NCBI GenBank assembly: GCA_016720925.1
Contig: JADKJR010000003.1
Location: 62,001 to 126,000, forward strand
From: Betaproteobacteria bacterium
Lineage (GTDB): Bacteria > Pseudomonadota > Gammaproteobacteria > Burkholderiales > Usitatibacteraceae
Reading direction: 5' to 3'
DNA: 64,000 nucleotides
A program made the translations under genes and the position numbers. Position 1 is the first letter of the stretch, and every line of letters starts with the position of its first letter. Shown in pieces: positions 42,932-51,154 of this stretch. The notes beneath the pieces are model-generated. The model worked only from the letters and a program-made list of their open reading frames with translations. It did not search any database and was not told where the DNA came from.

Positions 42932-45087
42932 TTCGAGCCGTCATCTTTGCATGTGTCGCACTTGGCGTTGCCCTGATCGGTTTGCTCTTTCGTGCGAGCA
43001 GCAACAACGCTTTTTTCAGCGAACAATACCCTTGGCTTTTCGGCGTGGGCATCGCATTGACGGTAGGCCTGCTGGCATTGATCGCGTACCAGATTTTTTC
43101 ATTGTGGAGAAAGCTCAACGCGCGCGTCTTTGGCGCCAAGCTTGCGCTGCGGCTGATGGCCGTGTTTGCGTTGATGGCAGTGATTCCGGGAGGGCTGGTT
43201 TACGCCATCTCGGTGCAGTTCCTGAATCGCTCCATTGACTCGTGGTTCGACGTGCCAGTGGACAAGGCGCTGGAGAGCGCGCTAAGCCTGGGCAAGACCG
43301 CGCTTGAGAGTTCCCTCAATGAGCTGGCGCGCAAGGGCCGGGACGCGGCGTTCCGCCTATCAGAAAGCACGGCGGAAGAACGAGAAATGCTGAAAGAGTT
43401 GCGGTCGCAATATGGATTTGAAGAAATGACATTGTTCGCGGCTGACAGCAGATTGCTCGCACTTGCCGGTTCTCGTGGCCGGTTATTCAGCGACAAGCCG
43501 ACACCGCCCGAATCGAAGGAAGCCTTGCAAAAAGCTCCGGTCAAGGCTGCCGAATCGCTGTCTGACAAGGTGCTGTATTTGCGCGTGGTAATGGCGGTCG
43601 CACCGCGCGCCGCGCAAGGTGCACCGCGGATACTTCAGGTGGTGCAGGCTGCACCCAGGAACATCGCATCCGATGCGCAGAGTGTCGAAGCCGGAATACG
43701 CGATTATCAGCAGTTGGGTCTACAGCGTCAGGGCTTGAAGCAGCTATTCGCCTTAACACTTACGCTTGCAATGCTCCTCACACTATTTTCGGCGATTTCG
43801 CTTTCATTCCTTCTGTCGGAGCGGCTGTCGGAGCCGCTCTCGGCATTGGCTGAATCGACGCGCGCCATCGCCAGGGGAGATTTTTCCAAGTTGAACCCGG
43901 TGAAAAGCCGCGATGAATTCGGTGTCCTGACGCAATCGTTCAACACCATGACCAGGCAGTTGGCGGAGGCGTCAGATGTTGTCGCGCACAAGCAAAAGGA
44001 ACTGGAGAACAGCAAAACCTATCTTGAATCCATTCTTGGCAATCTCACCTCCGGTGTATTGACGCTTGACGAGCGCCTGTATGTAAAGACCATCAACCGA
44101 AATGCAGAGGGGATGTTGGGTTTGTCGCAGCAGCTTTTGAAAGGCATGAAGCTGCCCGAATGGGGGGCGGCATTGTCGGGCGCCGCGCCGCTGGTGGAAG
44201 AGCTGGTTTCGCAATTGTCGACATCGCGCGACAAACCCTGGGAGCGGCAGATCAGCTACGAGGGACCGAATGGCAAGCGCACGCTGCTGATACGCGGCAC
44301 GAAGCTGCCGGCAACGATAGACTCCGGATTCGTGCTCGTATTCGATGACATTACCGGCATGATTCAAGCGCAGCGCGACGCTGCCTGGGGCGAAGTCGCC
44401 CGCCGACTCGCCCACGAGATCAAGAATCCTCTGACACCGATTCAACTTTCTGCGGAGCGCCTGCAGCACAAGCTGTCGGCCAAACTGCCGAAGGAAGACC
44501 AGGAGATGCTCTTGCGCGCGACCAATACCATCATCGCGCAAGTTGGTGCGTTGAAAGGCATGGTTGACGACTTCAGCCTCTATTCGCGAAGTTCCCGCCT
44601 GATTCCCGCCGAAGTCTCCTTGAATGAGTTGATACGTGAAGTTCTCGTGCTGTACGAGTCCATGGATGTGTCAATCGAACTCCGGTTAAGTCCGAACATG
44701 CCGGATATCCTCGCCGATGCGTCCCTTTTGCGGCAGGTAATACACAACCTCGCACAGAACGCGCTTGATGCCATGGCCGGGACAGCTTGTGCGCGAATGC
44801 TGATGGAAACAACACTTGACAATGGCAACGTCACGCTGGCGGTTGAGGATAACGGCAGCGGAGTACGTGATGACATGCTTGAGCGCATATTCGAACCTTA
44901 CGTCACAACCAAGCCAAAAGGCACCGGCCTTGGATTGGCGATCGTGAAGAAGATCGTTGATGAACACGGTGGCACTGTTGCCATCGGTAATGTAAAGCCG
45001 CATGGCGCGCGCGTTGAAATTGTGCTCCCCATCCGGGCGGAGCGATTGATCGAATCGAACCGCGCCGGGCGGGACTTGGACGTATGA
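42928..45087 (+). CDS. ntrY: NtrY-type membrane sensor histidine kinase
   Basis: A 719-residue sensor. Three hydrophobic segments in the first 105 residues and one near residue 275 (LFALTLTLAMLLTLFSAISLSFLL) enclose a probable periplasmic region. HAMP (ERLSEPLSALAESTRAIARGDF), PAS (LESILGNLTSGVLTLDERLYVKTINRNAEGMLG), the phosphoacceptor domain with His496 in ARRLAHEIKNPLTPIQLSAERL, and the ATPase domain (HNLAQNALDAMAG, VEDNGSGVRDDMLERIFEPYVTTKPKGTGLGLAIVKKI) follow. I start at ATG 42928, which overlaps the DUF4390 stop; a GTG at 42913 is possible. In related bacteria NtrYX responds to nitrogen or redox/respiratory state. Confidence 0.95.
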   Translation: MIRAVIFACVALGVALIGLLFRASSNNAFFSEQYPWLFGVGIALTVGLLALIAYQIFSLWRKLNARVFGAKLALRLMAVFALMAVIPGGLVYAISVQFLNRSIDSWFDVPVDKALESALSLGKTALESSLNELARKGRDAAFRLSESTAEEREMLKELRSQYGFEEMTLFAADSRLLALAGSRGRLFSDKPTPPESKEALQKAPVKAAESLSDKVLYLRVVMAVAPRAAQGAPRILQVVQAAPRNIASDAQSVEAGIRDYQQLGLQRQGLKQLFALTLTLAMLLTLFSAISLSFLLSERLSEPLSALAESTRAIARGDFSKLNPVKSRDEFGVLTQSFNTMTRQLAEASDVVAHKQKELENSKTYLESILGNLTSGVLTLDERLYVKTINRNAEGMLGLSQQLLKGMKLPEWGAALSGAAPLVEELVSQLSTSRDKPWERQISYEGPNGKRTLLIRGTKLPATIDSGFVLVFDDITGMIQAQRDAAWGEVARRLAHEIKNPLTPIQLSAERLQHKLSAKLPKEDQEMLLRATNTIIAQVGALKGMVDDFSLYSRSSRLIPAEVSLNELIREVLVLYESMDVSIELRLSPNMPDILADASLLRQVIHNLAQNALDAMAGTACARMLMETTLDNGNVTLAVEDNGSGVRDDMLERIFEPYVTTKPKGTGLGLAIVKKIVDEHGGTVAIGNVKPHGARVEIVLPIRAERLIESNRAGRDLDV

Positions 45088-45109
45088 TGAAGGCAGTACT
45101 GGAGCCCGT

Positions 45110-46393
45110 ATGACAGCAAACAATATCTTGGTCGTGGACGACGAAATCGGCATTCGCGAGTTGCTCTCCGAAATACTCAAGGATGAGGGTTACAACGTGA
45201 AGGTCGCCGAAAATGCCGCGGTTGCGCGCGCGCTGCGCCGAGAATCACGGCCGGATCTGGTGCTGCTCGATATCTGGATGCCGGATATGGACGGCATTTC
45301 CTTACTCAAGGAATGGGCGGTCTCGGGTCAGCTGACGATGCCGGTGGTGATGATGTCCGGGCACGGCACCATTGAATCCGCCATTGAAGCCACACGTATC
45401 GGTGCCTTCGATTTCCTGGAAAAACCGATCAGCCTGCCGAAGCTGATTGCCACGGTCAGCAAGGCGCTGGCCGGCGGCAAGGCGCTTCCCAAGGCAGGGC
45501 TCACCTTTGGGCATCTTGGCCGCGCAAAGATAATCGTCGAACTCCGACAACGGCTGGAGCAGATCGGCCGCCTGAAGAATCCACTGTTGCTTACCGGCGA
45601 AGCAGGATGCGGATTTGAGCTGGTGGCGCGCATGGTTCACCAGCGCAATACCGCGTGGATCTCATTGCCTGACCACGGCTGGTTGGCGGACAATCCGTTT
45701 ACGCCCCTTACCGACGCGCGTGACGGCGTGTTGTTCATCGATCAGGTCGAACGCCTGAACAAGCAGGAACAGAAGGGGCTGCTGCAACTGATTGGCAAAC
45801 TTGATAAATTCAATGTGCGCCTGGTCGCGGCGGGTGCGCAGCCGCTGTTGCCGTTGGCCGAGAGTGGTGATTTTGACGGCGCCCTGCTCACCCAGCTTGC
45901 GGGGGTCACGTTACGCATTCCCAGCCTGCGCGAGCATCCGGAGGATATACCGGAGCTGGCCAGTACCATCCTGCTGCAAATGGTGGAAGCCAATGAGTGT
46001 CCGCTGCGACAAATGAATGTCGGTGCACTGAATGCGCTACGCAATCTTGACTGGCCTGGCAATCTGCCGGTGCTGCAGAATGCCATCAAAACGCTGGCAC
46101 TGACCAGCCTGAACAGTGAAATCACGGCCGAAGATGTTGGGCGCATTTCGCGGGAATTTGGTCTCGATCTTACCGACCGCCAGGGCACGCATACGCGCAT
46201 TCCTTTCGATTTGCCATTGCGCGAGGCGCGTGAGCGATTCGAGTATCAGTACTTCCTGCATCATATTCGTCGCGAGGAAGGCAATATGTCGCGCGTGGCG
46301 GACAAAGTCGGGCTCGAGCGCACTCATCTTTATCGCAAGTTGAAGCAACTAGGCATTCGCCCATCGGCGAAGGGCGAGGAGCCGGCGCAGTAA
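45110..46393 (+). CDS. ntrX: NtrX-type response regulator with a degenerate sigma-54 AAA+ domain
   Basis: Cognate regulator of NtrY, 427 residues. The receiver domain is intact (VVDDEIGIRELL, phosphoacceptor Asp54 in LVLLDIWMPDMDG, KPISLPKL). The central domain is abnormal: the P-loop region at about residue 160 reads LLTGEAGCGFELVARMVHQ with no GK dipeptide, Walker B reads GVLFIDQVERL with Gln in place of the catalytic Glu, only about 45 residues separate the two, and no GAFTGA sigma-54 contact loop is present. The C-terminal Fis-type helix-turn-helix (EEGNMSRVADKVGLERTHLYRKLKQLGI) is intact. It should bind DNA under receiver control but not remodel sigma-54 polymerase. Confidence 0.93.
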   Translation: MTANNILVVDDEIGIRELLSEILKDEGYNVKVAENAAVARALRRESRPDLVLLDIWMPDMDGISLLKEWAVSGQLTMPVVMMSGHGTIESAIEATRIGAFDFLEKPISLPKLIATVSKALAGGKALPKAGLTFGHLGRAKIIVELRQRLEQIGRLKNPLLLTGEAGCGFELVARMVHQRNTAWISLPDHGWLADNPFTPLTDARDGVLFIDQVERLNKQEQKGLLQLIGKLDKFNVRLVAAGAQPLLPLAESGDFDGALLTQLAGVTLRIPSLREHPEDIPELASTILLQMVEANECPLRQMNVGALNALRNLDWPGNLPVLQNAIKTLALTSLNSEITAEDVGRISREFGLDLTDRQGTHTRIPFDLPLREARERFEYQYFLHHIRREEGNMSRVADKVGLERTHLYRKLKQLGIRPSAKGEEPAQ

Positions 46394-46435
46394 GGCGATA
46401 AGGCGCGCAATCTGGCGGATTGACGCCCGACTCGC

Positions 46436-46942
46436 TTACAGCGCCAGAACCATGTATTCCTTGTCGTAATAGCAGCCGCCGGTCTTGAGGGCGTTTTTTT
46501 CGAGACCAAATGTGATGAAGCCGGCATTGAGGTAAAGCCTTCGGGCGCCTTCGTTGGAATGGGTCACCGTCAGATTCAACTGCTCCATGCCCGCCAGGGA
46601 ACGAACCTCAGCGATAAGCCGATCCAGCAAGAGCCGTCCCACGCGTTGGCCGCGATACTCGGGCACGACATACATGCCAATCAGCGTGCCCTTGTGATGG
46701 TTCTTGAGGCGCAGCTCGCGTTGAAACCCCGTGCAACCGGCAAGACCGCCGCTCGCCGTGAACGCACCCAAAACAAAGTCATCAGAATGGACGCCGCCGA
46801 ATCGCAGCGCGAGCTTCTCCGGCGACGTCGCGAAACCTTCTTCATACGTTGTGGTGAAGGCGTCGGGAAATTCCTTAAGGCCGCGATTGCGGGTTTCCCA
46901 ATATGCACGTGCATCAGGGGCAAGCAGACGGCGAATCAGCAC
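46436..46942 (-). CDS. GNAT-family N-acetyltransferase
   Basis: A 168-residue GCN5-related acetyltransferase. The acetyl-CoA-binding motif A is IGMYVVPEYRGQRVGRLLLDRLIAEV (Q/R-x-x-G-x-G/A form QRVGRL), followed by LNLTVTHSNEGARRLYLNAGFITFGLEKNALK, which forms motif B. The acceptor substrate is unknown. It is the last gene of a leftward run and its start is one base from the stop of the desuccinylase-like gene, so the two are likely co-transcribed. Confidence 0.9.
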   Translation of the reverse strand: MLIRRLLAPDARAYWETRNRGLKEFPDAFTTTYEEGFATSPEKLALRFGGVHSDDFVLGAFTASGGLAGCTGFQRELRLKNHHKGTLIGMYVVPEYRGQRVGRLLLDRLIAEVRSLAGMEQLNLTVTHSNEGARRLYLNAGFITFGLEKNALKTGGCYYDKEYMVLAL

Positions 46943-46943
46943 G

Positions 46944-47909
46944 CTATTCGAGCCGCCCGATGCGAACAGCGGTCAGACCAGGTTTAACGTGAATCAGGGT
47001 TGGCATGATCAGCACACAGTTGTCGTACGGCGCCACCACCGGTCTACCGGCGTCCTTGGCAATCAGGTCGCCCTGGCGAGGTACGATTGAAAGTCCCTTG
47101 AGGCCCTCGGCAAATTTGTAGTCTAGCGAGGTCGCAATCAAGGCGTCCGTGACGCGAACGATTTTCTGTGCCGGCACCGCTGCCTGGTCGATTTCCGCAT
47201 CAGCCTGAACGCGATCAACCACGTCAAGGGTCCGCAAAAAGCGCCAAACTGTTTGCCAGGCTAGGTACTCGCTCGCCTTCTCCCAATGCTGACCACACTC
47301 CACCAGTAAAGCGGCTTTCGGTGAAGCGGGATCACCGAAACCGCCGTAGTCGCGCATCCGCGTCCCGTTGGCATGGCCGGCATCGGCCACCACAAATTCG
47401 GGTACGCCCACACGCCTGGCAAGATCAATGCCTTTGTCCAGCGGGCCGGAAATCATCACGGCGCCATGCGGATCGTGCATCGAATGAAAATCCAGCAAAT
47501 AGTCGATCTGGTCAATCATGGGTCGCATGGCGCGCGCACGGGCAAGTTCCGTCGATTGGCGCGGACCGTCCAGTGTCGCGGCCGTCCAGACCCGATTAAA
47601 GTCTTCGTCGACGAAGCGGCTCGCGTGCGGCAGGTTCCTGTCGAAGCGTTGATACGCCGCAACGTTGGCAAACGATAGCGTTGTCTTGCCGCGCACCGGA
47701 CGAAAACTCATCTTGAACAGGCGATCGATCGCAATCGCACCGCACAGTTCGTTGCCGTGGGTGATGGCGTTGACCATCACGTGTGGCCCGGGCTTGCCGG
47801 AATCGAATGTCGTGATGTATTCGATGCCCGTGTTGCCCTGTTTATAGGCGGAAATATCTGGTGGCGACAGTTCGACGGCGTAAGGTGAGGCGCCCGGCTT
47901 AATGGTCAT
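46944..47909 (-). CDS. succinylglutamate desuccinylase/aspartoacylase-family zinc hydrolase
   Basis: An M14-like zinc amidohydrolase of 321 residues. The zinc site is visible as NAITHGNELCGAIAIDRL (H-x-x-E, His and Glu ligands) and the second His in YLLDFHSMHDP; the catalytic Glu region is ALLVECGQHWEKAS. Members cleave N-acyl amino acids such as N-succinylglutamate or N-acetylaspartate. I choose ATG 47909 (MTIKPGASPYAVEL); the frame extends to 48011 through a Thr/Ile-rich stretch that is only the other-frame reading of the His codons of the preceding gene. It overlaps the N-formylglutamate amidohydrolase gene by 11 bases. Confidence 0.9.
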   Translation of the reverse strand: MTIKPGASPYAVELSPPDISAYKQGNTGIEYITTFDSGKPGPHVMVNAITHGNELCGAIAIDRLFKMSFRPVRGKTTLSFANVAAYQRFDRNLPHASRFVDEDFNRVWTAATLDGPRQSTELARARAMRPMIDQIDYLLDFHSMHDPHGAVMISGPLDKGIDLARRVGVPEFVVADAGHANGTRMRDYGGFGDPASPKAALLVECGQHWEKASEYLAWQTVWRFLRTLDVVDRVQADAEIDQAAVPAQKIVRVTDALIATSLDYKFAEGLKGLSIVPRQGDLIAKDAGRPVVAPYDNCVLIMPTLIHVKPGLTAVRIGRLE

Positions 47910-48858
47910 GATGTTTGTGCCCGTGGTGGTGATCGTGGTCGTGGTGATGGTCGTGTCCGCAATCGTGATGGTGTCCGCGAGCGGGCAGGTGTTCGCGAGC
48001 GAAGGCACCAATGGCCCTGATGAGACGCGCCAAGTCGCCTTGAAGCTTGTCGAAGCCCGAGTTTCGCTCGCGGCTGTTTTCGTCCATGTACAGTTTGCGA
48101 TTTACTTCTATTTGCAGTGAATGTTTGTGTGCAGCGGGATCAGAATAGGCACGCACCAACTCCACGCCCTTGTACGGATCGTTGACCCGGACGTCGTAGC
48201 CCATGGCTCGCAAGGTCAGCGCGACGAAGGTCGTGAACTCGGGTGCACAGGTAGTGCCATCGCGGTCACCGAGCACGAAGTCGGCACGTTCCACACCCGG
48301 CCCTTCTTCTGAAATGACTGACGACGTCGCCGGCATCGAATGGCAGTTGATATGCCAGACCGCGCCGTAGTGCTTGTGCGCACCATTGATCGCATCGCGC
48401 ACTGCCTTGTGATACGGCGCATAGCAGCGCGAAATCCGGGCCTGCACTTCGGCTACGGTCAACTTGCGCGTATAGATCGGCTCACCGGTATCAAGCAGCC
48501 GCCACACCAGGCCGATGCCTTTCTCGGTTTTTCGGCTGACATTGATCGGTCCCGGCCAATTGCCATCCAGCAAGGCGGCATCAATATCCAGAAGTGAGCG
48601 ATTGGCGTCGATGTAACTGCGCGGGAAGTTTGCGGCGATTAACACGGCTCCGTGATCGGGCGCAGAGGCATATAGCGCCTCGACGTGCGTGTCCTCCGCG
48701 CGGCGCAGCACCAGCCTTGGCACGACGGTGTCGAAATCGTCAGGATAGGCCGTACCGCTGTGCGGCGAATCAAATACCACCGGTACATCGTGGTTGTGGG
48801 TGCTTCGGGAAGACGTAGCCGTAAAAGCCTGGAATGGGGACGTAGTCAGTAAAGACAT
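47899..48858 (-). CDS. N-formylglutamate amidohydrolase with a His-rich tail
   Basis: A 319-residue HutG-type (formylglutamate deformylase) hydrolase. Family blocks are VVFDSPHSGTAYPDDFDT, VPRLVLRRAEDTHVEALY, NFPRSYIDANRSLLDID, WHINCHSMPATSSV and DFVLGDRDGTTCAPEF. It would release formate from N-formylglutamate or a similar N-formyl amide. The last 25 residues hold 15 histidines (GHHHDCGHDHHHDHD and following), a metal-binding tail resembling those of nickel or zinc chaperones. No other histidine-degradation genes are nearby, so the role is more likely linked to the adjoining desuccinylase-like enzyme and ABC importer. The gene starts 46 bases after the ABC ATPase gene. Confidence 0.9.
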   Translation of the reverse strand: MSLLTTSPFQAFTATSSRSTHNHDVPVVFDSPHSGTAYPDDFDTVVPRLVLRRAEDTHVEALYASAPDHGAVLIAANFPRSYIDANRSLLDIDAALLDGNWPGPINVSRKTEKGIGLVWRLLDTGEPIYTRKLTVAEVQARISRCYAPYHKAVRDAINGAHKHYGAVWHINCHSMPATSSVISEEGPGVERADFVLGDRDGTTCAPEFTTFVALTLRAMGYDVRVNDPYKGVELVRAYSDPAAHKHSLQIEVNRKLYMDENSRERNSGFDKLQGDLARLIRAIGAFAREHLPARGHHHDCGHDHHHDHDHHHGHKHHDH

Positions 48859-48904
48859 GAGATTCAGCTTTCGATAATTGATTCTATGACATTCGCCAAT
48901 ATGT

Positions 48905-49909
48905 TCATTGATTCAGGTGGCACGCCGAGTAACGATTCACGGCGATTTCCTTGAGCATGGGCTGCTCGGTTGCGCACTTGTTGCCGCCAACCGATGCGGC
49001 GTGCGGACAGCGCGGGTGAAAATGGCACCCCGTCGGCGGATTGAGCGGCGACGGAATTTCGCCCTTGATGGCGACAAAGTCCTTCTTCCGCGCCACCAGC
49101 GATGGTACTTCCGCGAGCAAGCCTTGTGTGTACGGATGATTCGGTTGCGCGAACAGCTCTTCGGCCAGCGCGGTTTCCACCACGCGCCCAAGATACATGA
49201 TCACCACGCGATCGGACAAATGCCGCACCACCCCCAGATCGTGGCTGATGAACAGATACGTGAGGTCGAGATCTTCACGCAGTTTGATGAACAGGTTTAG
49301 CACCTGGGCCTGGATCGAAACATCGAGTGCGGCGACCGCTTCATCGCAAACCAGGAAATTCGGGTTCACCGCCAGCGCCCGTGCTATGCCGATGCGCGCG
49401 CGTTGCCCGCCGGAAAACTGATGCGGGAAGCGGCGCGACAATACCGGATCGAGCCCCACGCGTTGCATGACGTCGGCGACGTAGGAGGACTTGTCGCGGG
49501 AGCTGACCATACCGTGCACCACCGGCGCCTCGCCGATAATGTCCACTACCCGATAGCGCGGATTCAGTGACGCATAGGGGTCCTGGAAAATCATTTGCGC
49601 CTCGAGTTGCATGGCGCGTCTTTCATCGCCGGTCATGGAGGCAACATTTTTGCCGCGCCAGAATTTCTCGCCATCGCTTTGATGATGCAAACCCACCACC
49701 ACCCGCCCGAGCGTGGATTTGCCACAGCCCGATTCACCCACCAGCCCGACCACTTCGCCCTTGCGTATCGTCAGATCGACGCGGTCCACGGCGTGCACGG
49801 TTTCTTCGCGCAGGTTGGCCCCCAATGACCGCGCCAGCCGCCCCGCGACATCGAGCTTTTTCTCGAAGCGCTTGGAAATATTTTTCAGTTCCAGCAGGGG
49901 CTCGCTCAT
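48905..49909 (-). CDS. oligopeptide/dipeptide ABC transporter ATPase, DppF-like
   Basis: A 334-residue ATP-binding subunit. Walker A is GESGCGKSTLGRVVVGL, the ABC signature is FSGGQRARIGIARALAVNP and Walker B is FLVCDEAVAALDVSIQ. The C-terminal oligopeptide-ABC extension (PLNPPTGCHFHPRCPHAA, with the Cys cluster that can bind an iron-sulfur centre) is present. Its start overlaps the stop of the partner ATPase gene by four bases. It would energise uptake of short peptides or peptide-like amides by the two permeases upstream. Confidence 0.96.
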   Translation of the reverse strand: MSEPLLELKNISKRFEKKLDVAGRLARSLGANLREETVHAVDRVDLTIRKGEVVGLVGESGCGKSTLGRVVVGLHHQSDGEKFWRGKNVASMTGDERRAMQLEAQMIFQDPYASLNPRYRVVDIIGEAPVVHGMVSSRDKSSYVADVMQRVGLDPVLSRRFPHQFSGGQRARIGIARALAVNPNFLVCDEAVAALDVSIQAQVLNLFIKLREDLDLTYLFISHDLGVVRHLSDRVVIMYLGRVVETALAEELFAQPNHPYTQGLLAEVPSLVARKKDFVAIKGEIPSPLNPPTGCHFHPRCPHAASVGGNKCATEQPMLKEIAVNRYSACHLNQ

Positions 49910-50898
49910 GTCGTCGATTCCGCTGGCGATTCAACGTGTGGATGAAAACAGCGCACCTTGCGCGATTCAGCACCAATGGGACAAGTGAGCGCGGGTGCCG
50001 CTTCGCATTCGCTGGCGCGGCGCACGCAACGATCGCGAAAGGCACAGCCAGCGCCGATCTTCAGCAACGAGGGTGTCATGCCGGCAATCTGTTTCAGCGG
50101 CTTGCCCTTGACGTTACGGCTCGGTACCGAGTCGAGCAGGCCTTTGGTGTAGGGATGCAGGGGATGATCCAGCAACTCGCCGGTTGCACCCTGCTCGACG
50201 ATCTTGCCCGCGTACATCACGGCCACATTGTCGGCGAGACCGGCGACGACGGAAAGATCGTGCGTGATCCACAGCAGCGCGGTGCCGGATTCGCGGCAGA
50301 GCTTTTGCATCTCGAAAAGTATTTGCCCCTGGATGGTCACATCGAGCGCGGTGGTGGGTTCGTCGCAGATGATGAGATCGGGCTTGTTCAGGAGGGCGAT
50401 GGCGATGGCCACCCGCTGCCGCATGCCGCCCGAGAACTGGTGCGGGTACGCCAGCAGCCGCTCGTCCGGCGAAGGAATGCCCACTTGCGAAAGCGCGCTC
50501 CGGCACCGCTCGCGCGCGGCATCCCGCGAGATTTTTTCGTGCGCGGTGATGGCCTCGATCATCTGCGTGTCGATGCGCAGCACCGGGTTCAGCGTCATCA
50601 TCGGGTCCTGGAAAATCATCGCCACGCGATTGCCGCGCAATGACCGCCATTGCTCGTTGTGGTAAGCCGTCACGTCCTGGCCATTCAACACAATGCGGCC
50701 CTCGATGACGCGGCCGGGCGGATCGATCAGCCCCATGATCGAGTAACCGGTCATGGATTTGCCGGATCCGGATTCACCGACCAGACCGAGGATTTGCCCT
50801 TTGTCGATCGAAAAAGAAACATCATCGACGGCCTTCACGATGCCGGCCTTGGTGAAGAAATGCGTGCGCAGATTGTCGACTTGCAGGACGGTACTCAT
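49906..50898 (-). CDS. oligopeptide/dipeptide ABC transporter ATPase, DppD-like
   Basis: A 330-residue ATP-binding subunit with Walker [18 protein letters not shown], the Q loop in [13 protein letters not shown], signature [19 protein letters not shown] and Walker [17 protein letters not shown], plus the C-terminal cysteine-rich extension [26 protein letters not shown] start at ATG 50898 ([15 protein letters not shown]); the open frame back to 50937 enters a repeat. A composite repeat of about 200 bases separates it from the permease genes. Confidence 0.96.
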   Translation of the reverse strand: MSTVLQVDNLRTHFFTKAGIVKAVDDVSFSIDKGQILGLVGESGSGKSMTGYSIMGLIDPPGRVIEGRIVLNGQDVTAYHNEQWRSLRGNRVAMIFQDPMMTLNPVLRIDTQMIEAITAHEKISRDAARERCRSALSQVGIPSPDERLLAYPHQFSGGMRQRVAIAIALLNKPDLIICDEPTTALDVTIQGQILFEMQKLCRESGTALLWITHDLSVVAGLADNVAVMYAGKIVEQGATGELLDHPLHPYTKGLLDSVPSRNVKGKPLKQIAGMTPSLLKIGAGCAFRDRCVRRASECEAAPALTCPIGAESRKVRCFHPHVESPAESTT

Positions 50899-50924
50899 GG
50901 GTGCGGCCCATAGCACGAAAATGA

Positions 50925-50992
50925 CAAACACAAGCACTGGTGCGGTGTTTCAGGCAATATTGCTCCGAAAGTCGCGCCAGTGCTAGTGTTTG
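50925..50992. repeat. family-1 palindromic repeat, complete copy inside the ABC gene cluster
   Basis: Left arm CAAACACAAGCACTGGTGCG and right arm CGCGCCAGTGCTAGTGTTTG around a centre with GGCAATATTGCTCC. It is followed six bases later by a family-2 element, and together they occupy the dppC-dppD intergenic gap. Confidence 0.88.
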
Positions 50993-50998
50993 GCTGAC

Positions 50999-51129
50999 GG
51001 GAACTTCGAATAACTCCCCGTTCGTGCTGAGGTATCGAAGCACACTCAATGTAAGCCGTTGATTCACTTACGTCCGCAATGCCCTTCGATACCTCAGGGC
51101 GAACGGAAATGAGGTTAATAGAAGTTCCC
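50999..51129. mobile_element. family-2 MITE-like element, copy 1
   Basis: 131 bp from GGGAACTTCGAATAAC to GTTAATAGAAGTTCCC, flanked on both sides by TGAC (50995-50998 and 51130-51133), an apparent 4-bp target duplication. A second, inner inverted repeat is present (CCGTTCGTGCTGAGGTATCG against CGATACCTCAGGGCGAACGG). No coding capacity. Confidence 0.85.
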
Positions 51130-51154
51130 TGACGCGAAGTTAGCGATCGGCTCA

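Noticed and set aside
47910..48011. Thr/Ile-rich N-terminal extension of the desuccinylase-like protein
   Set aside because: It is the out-of-frame reading of the His codons that end the upstream amidohydrolase gene; the family start is at 47909.
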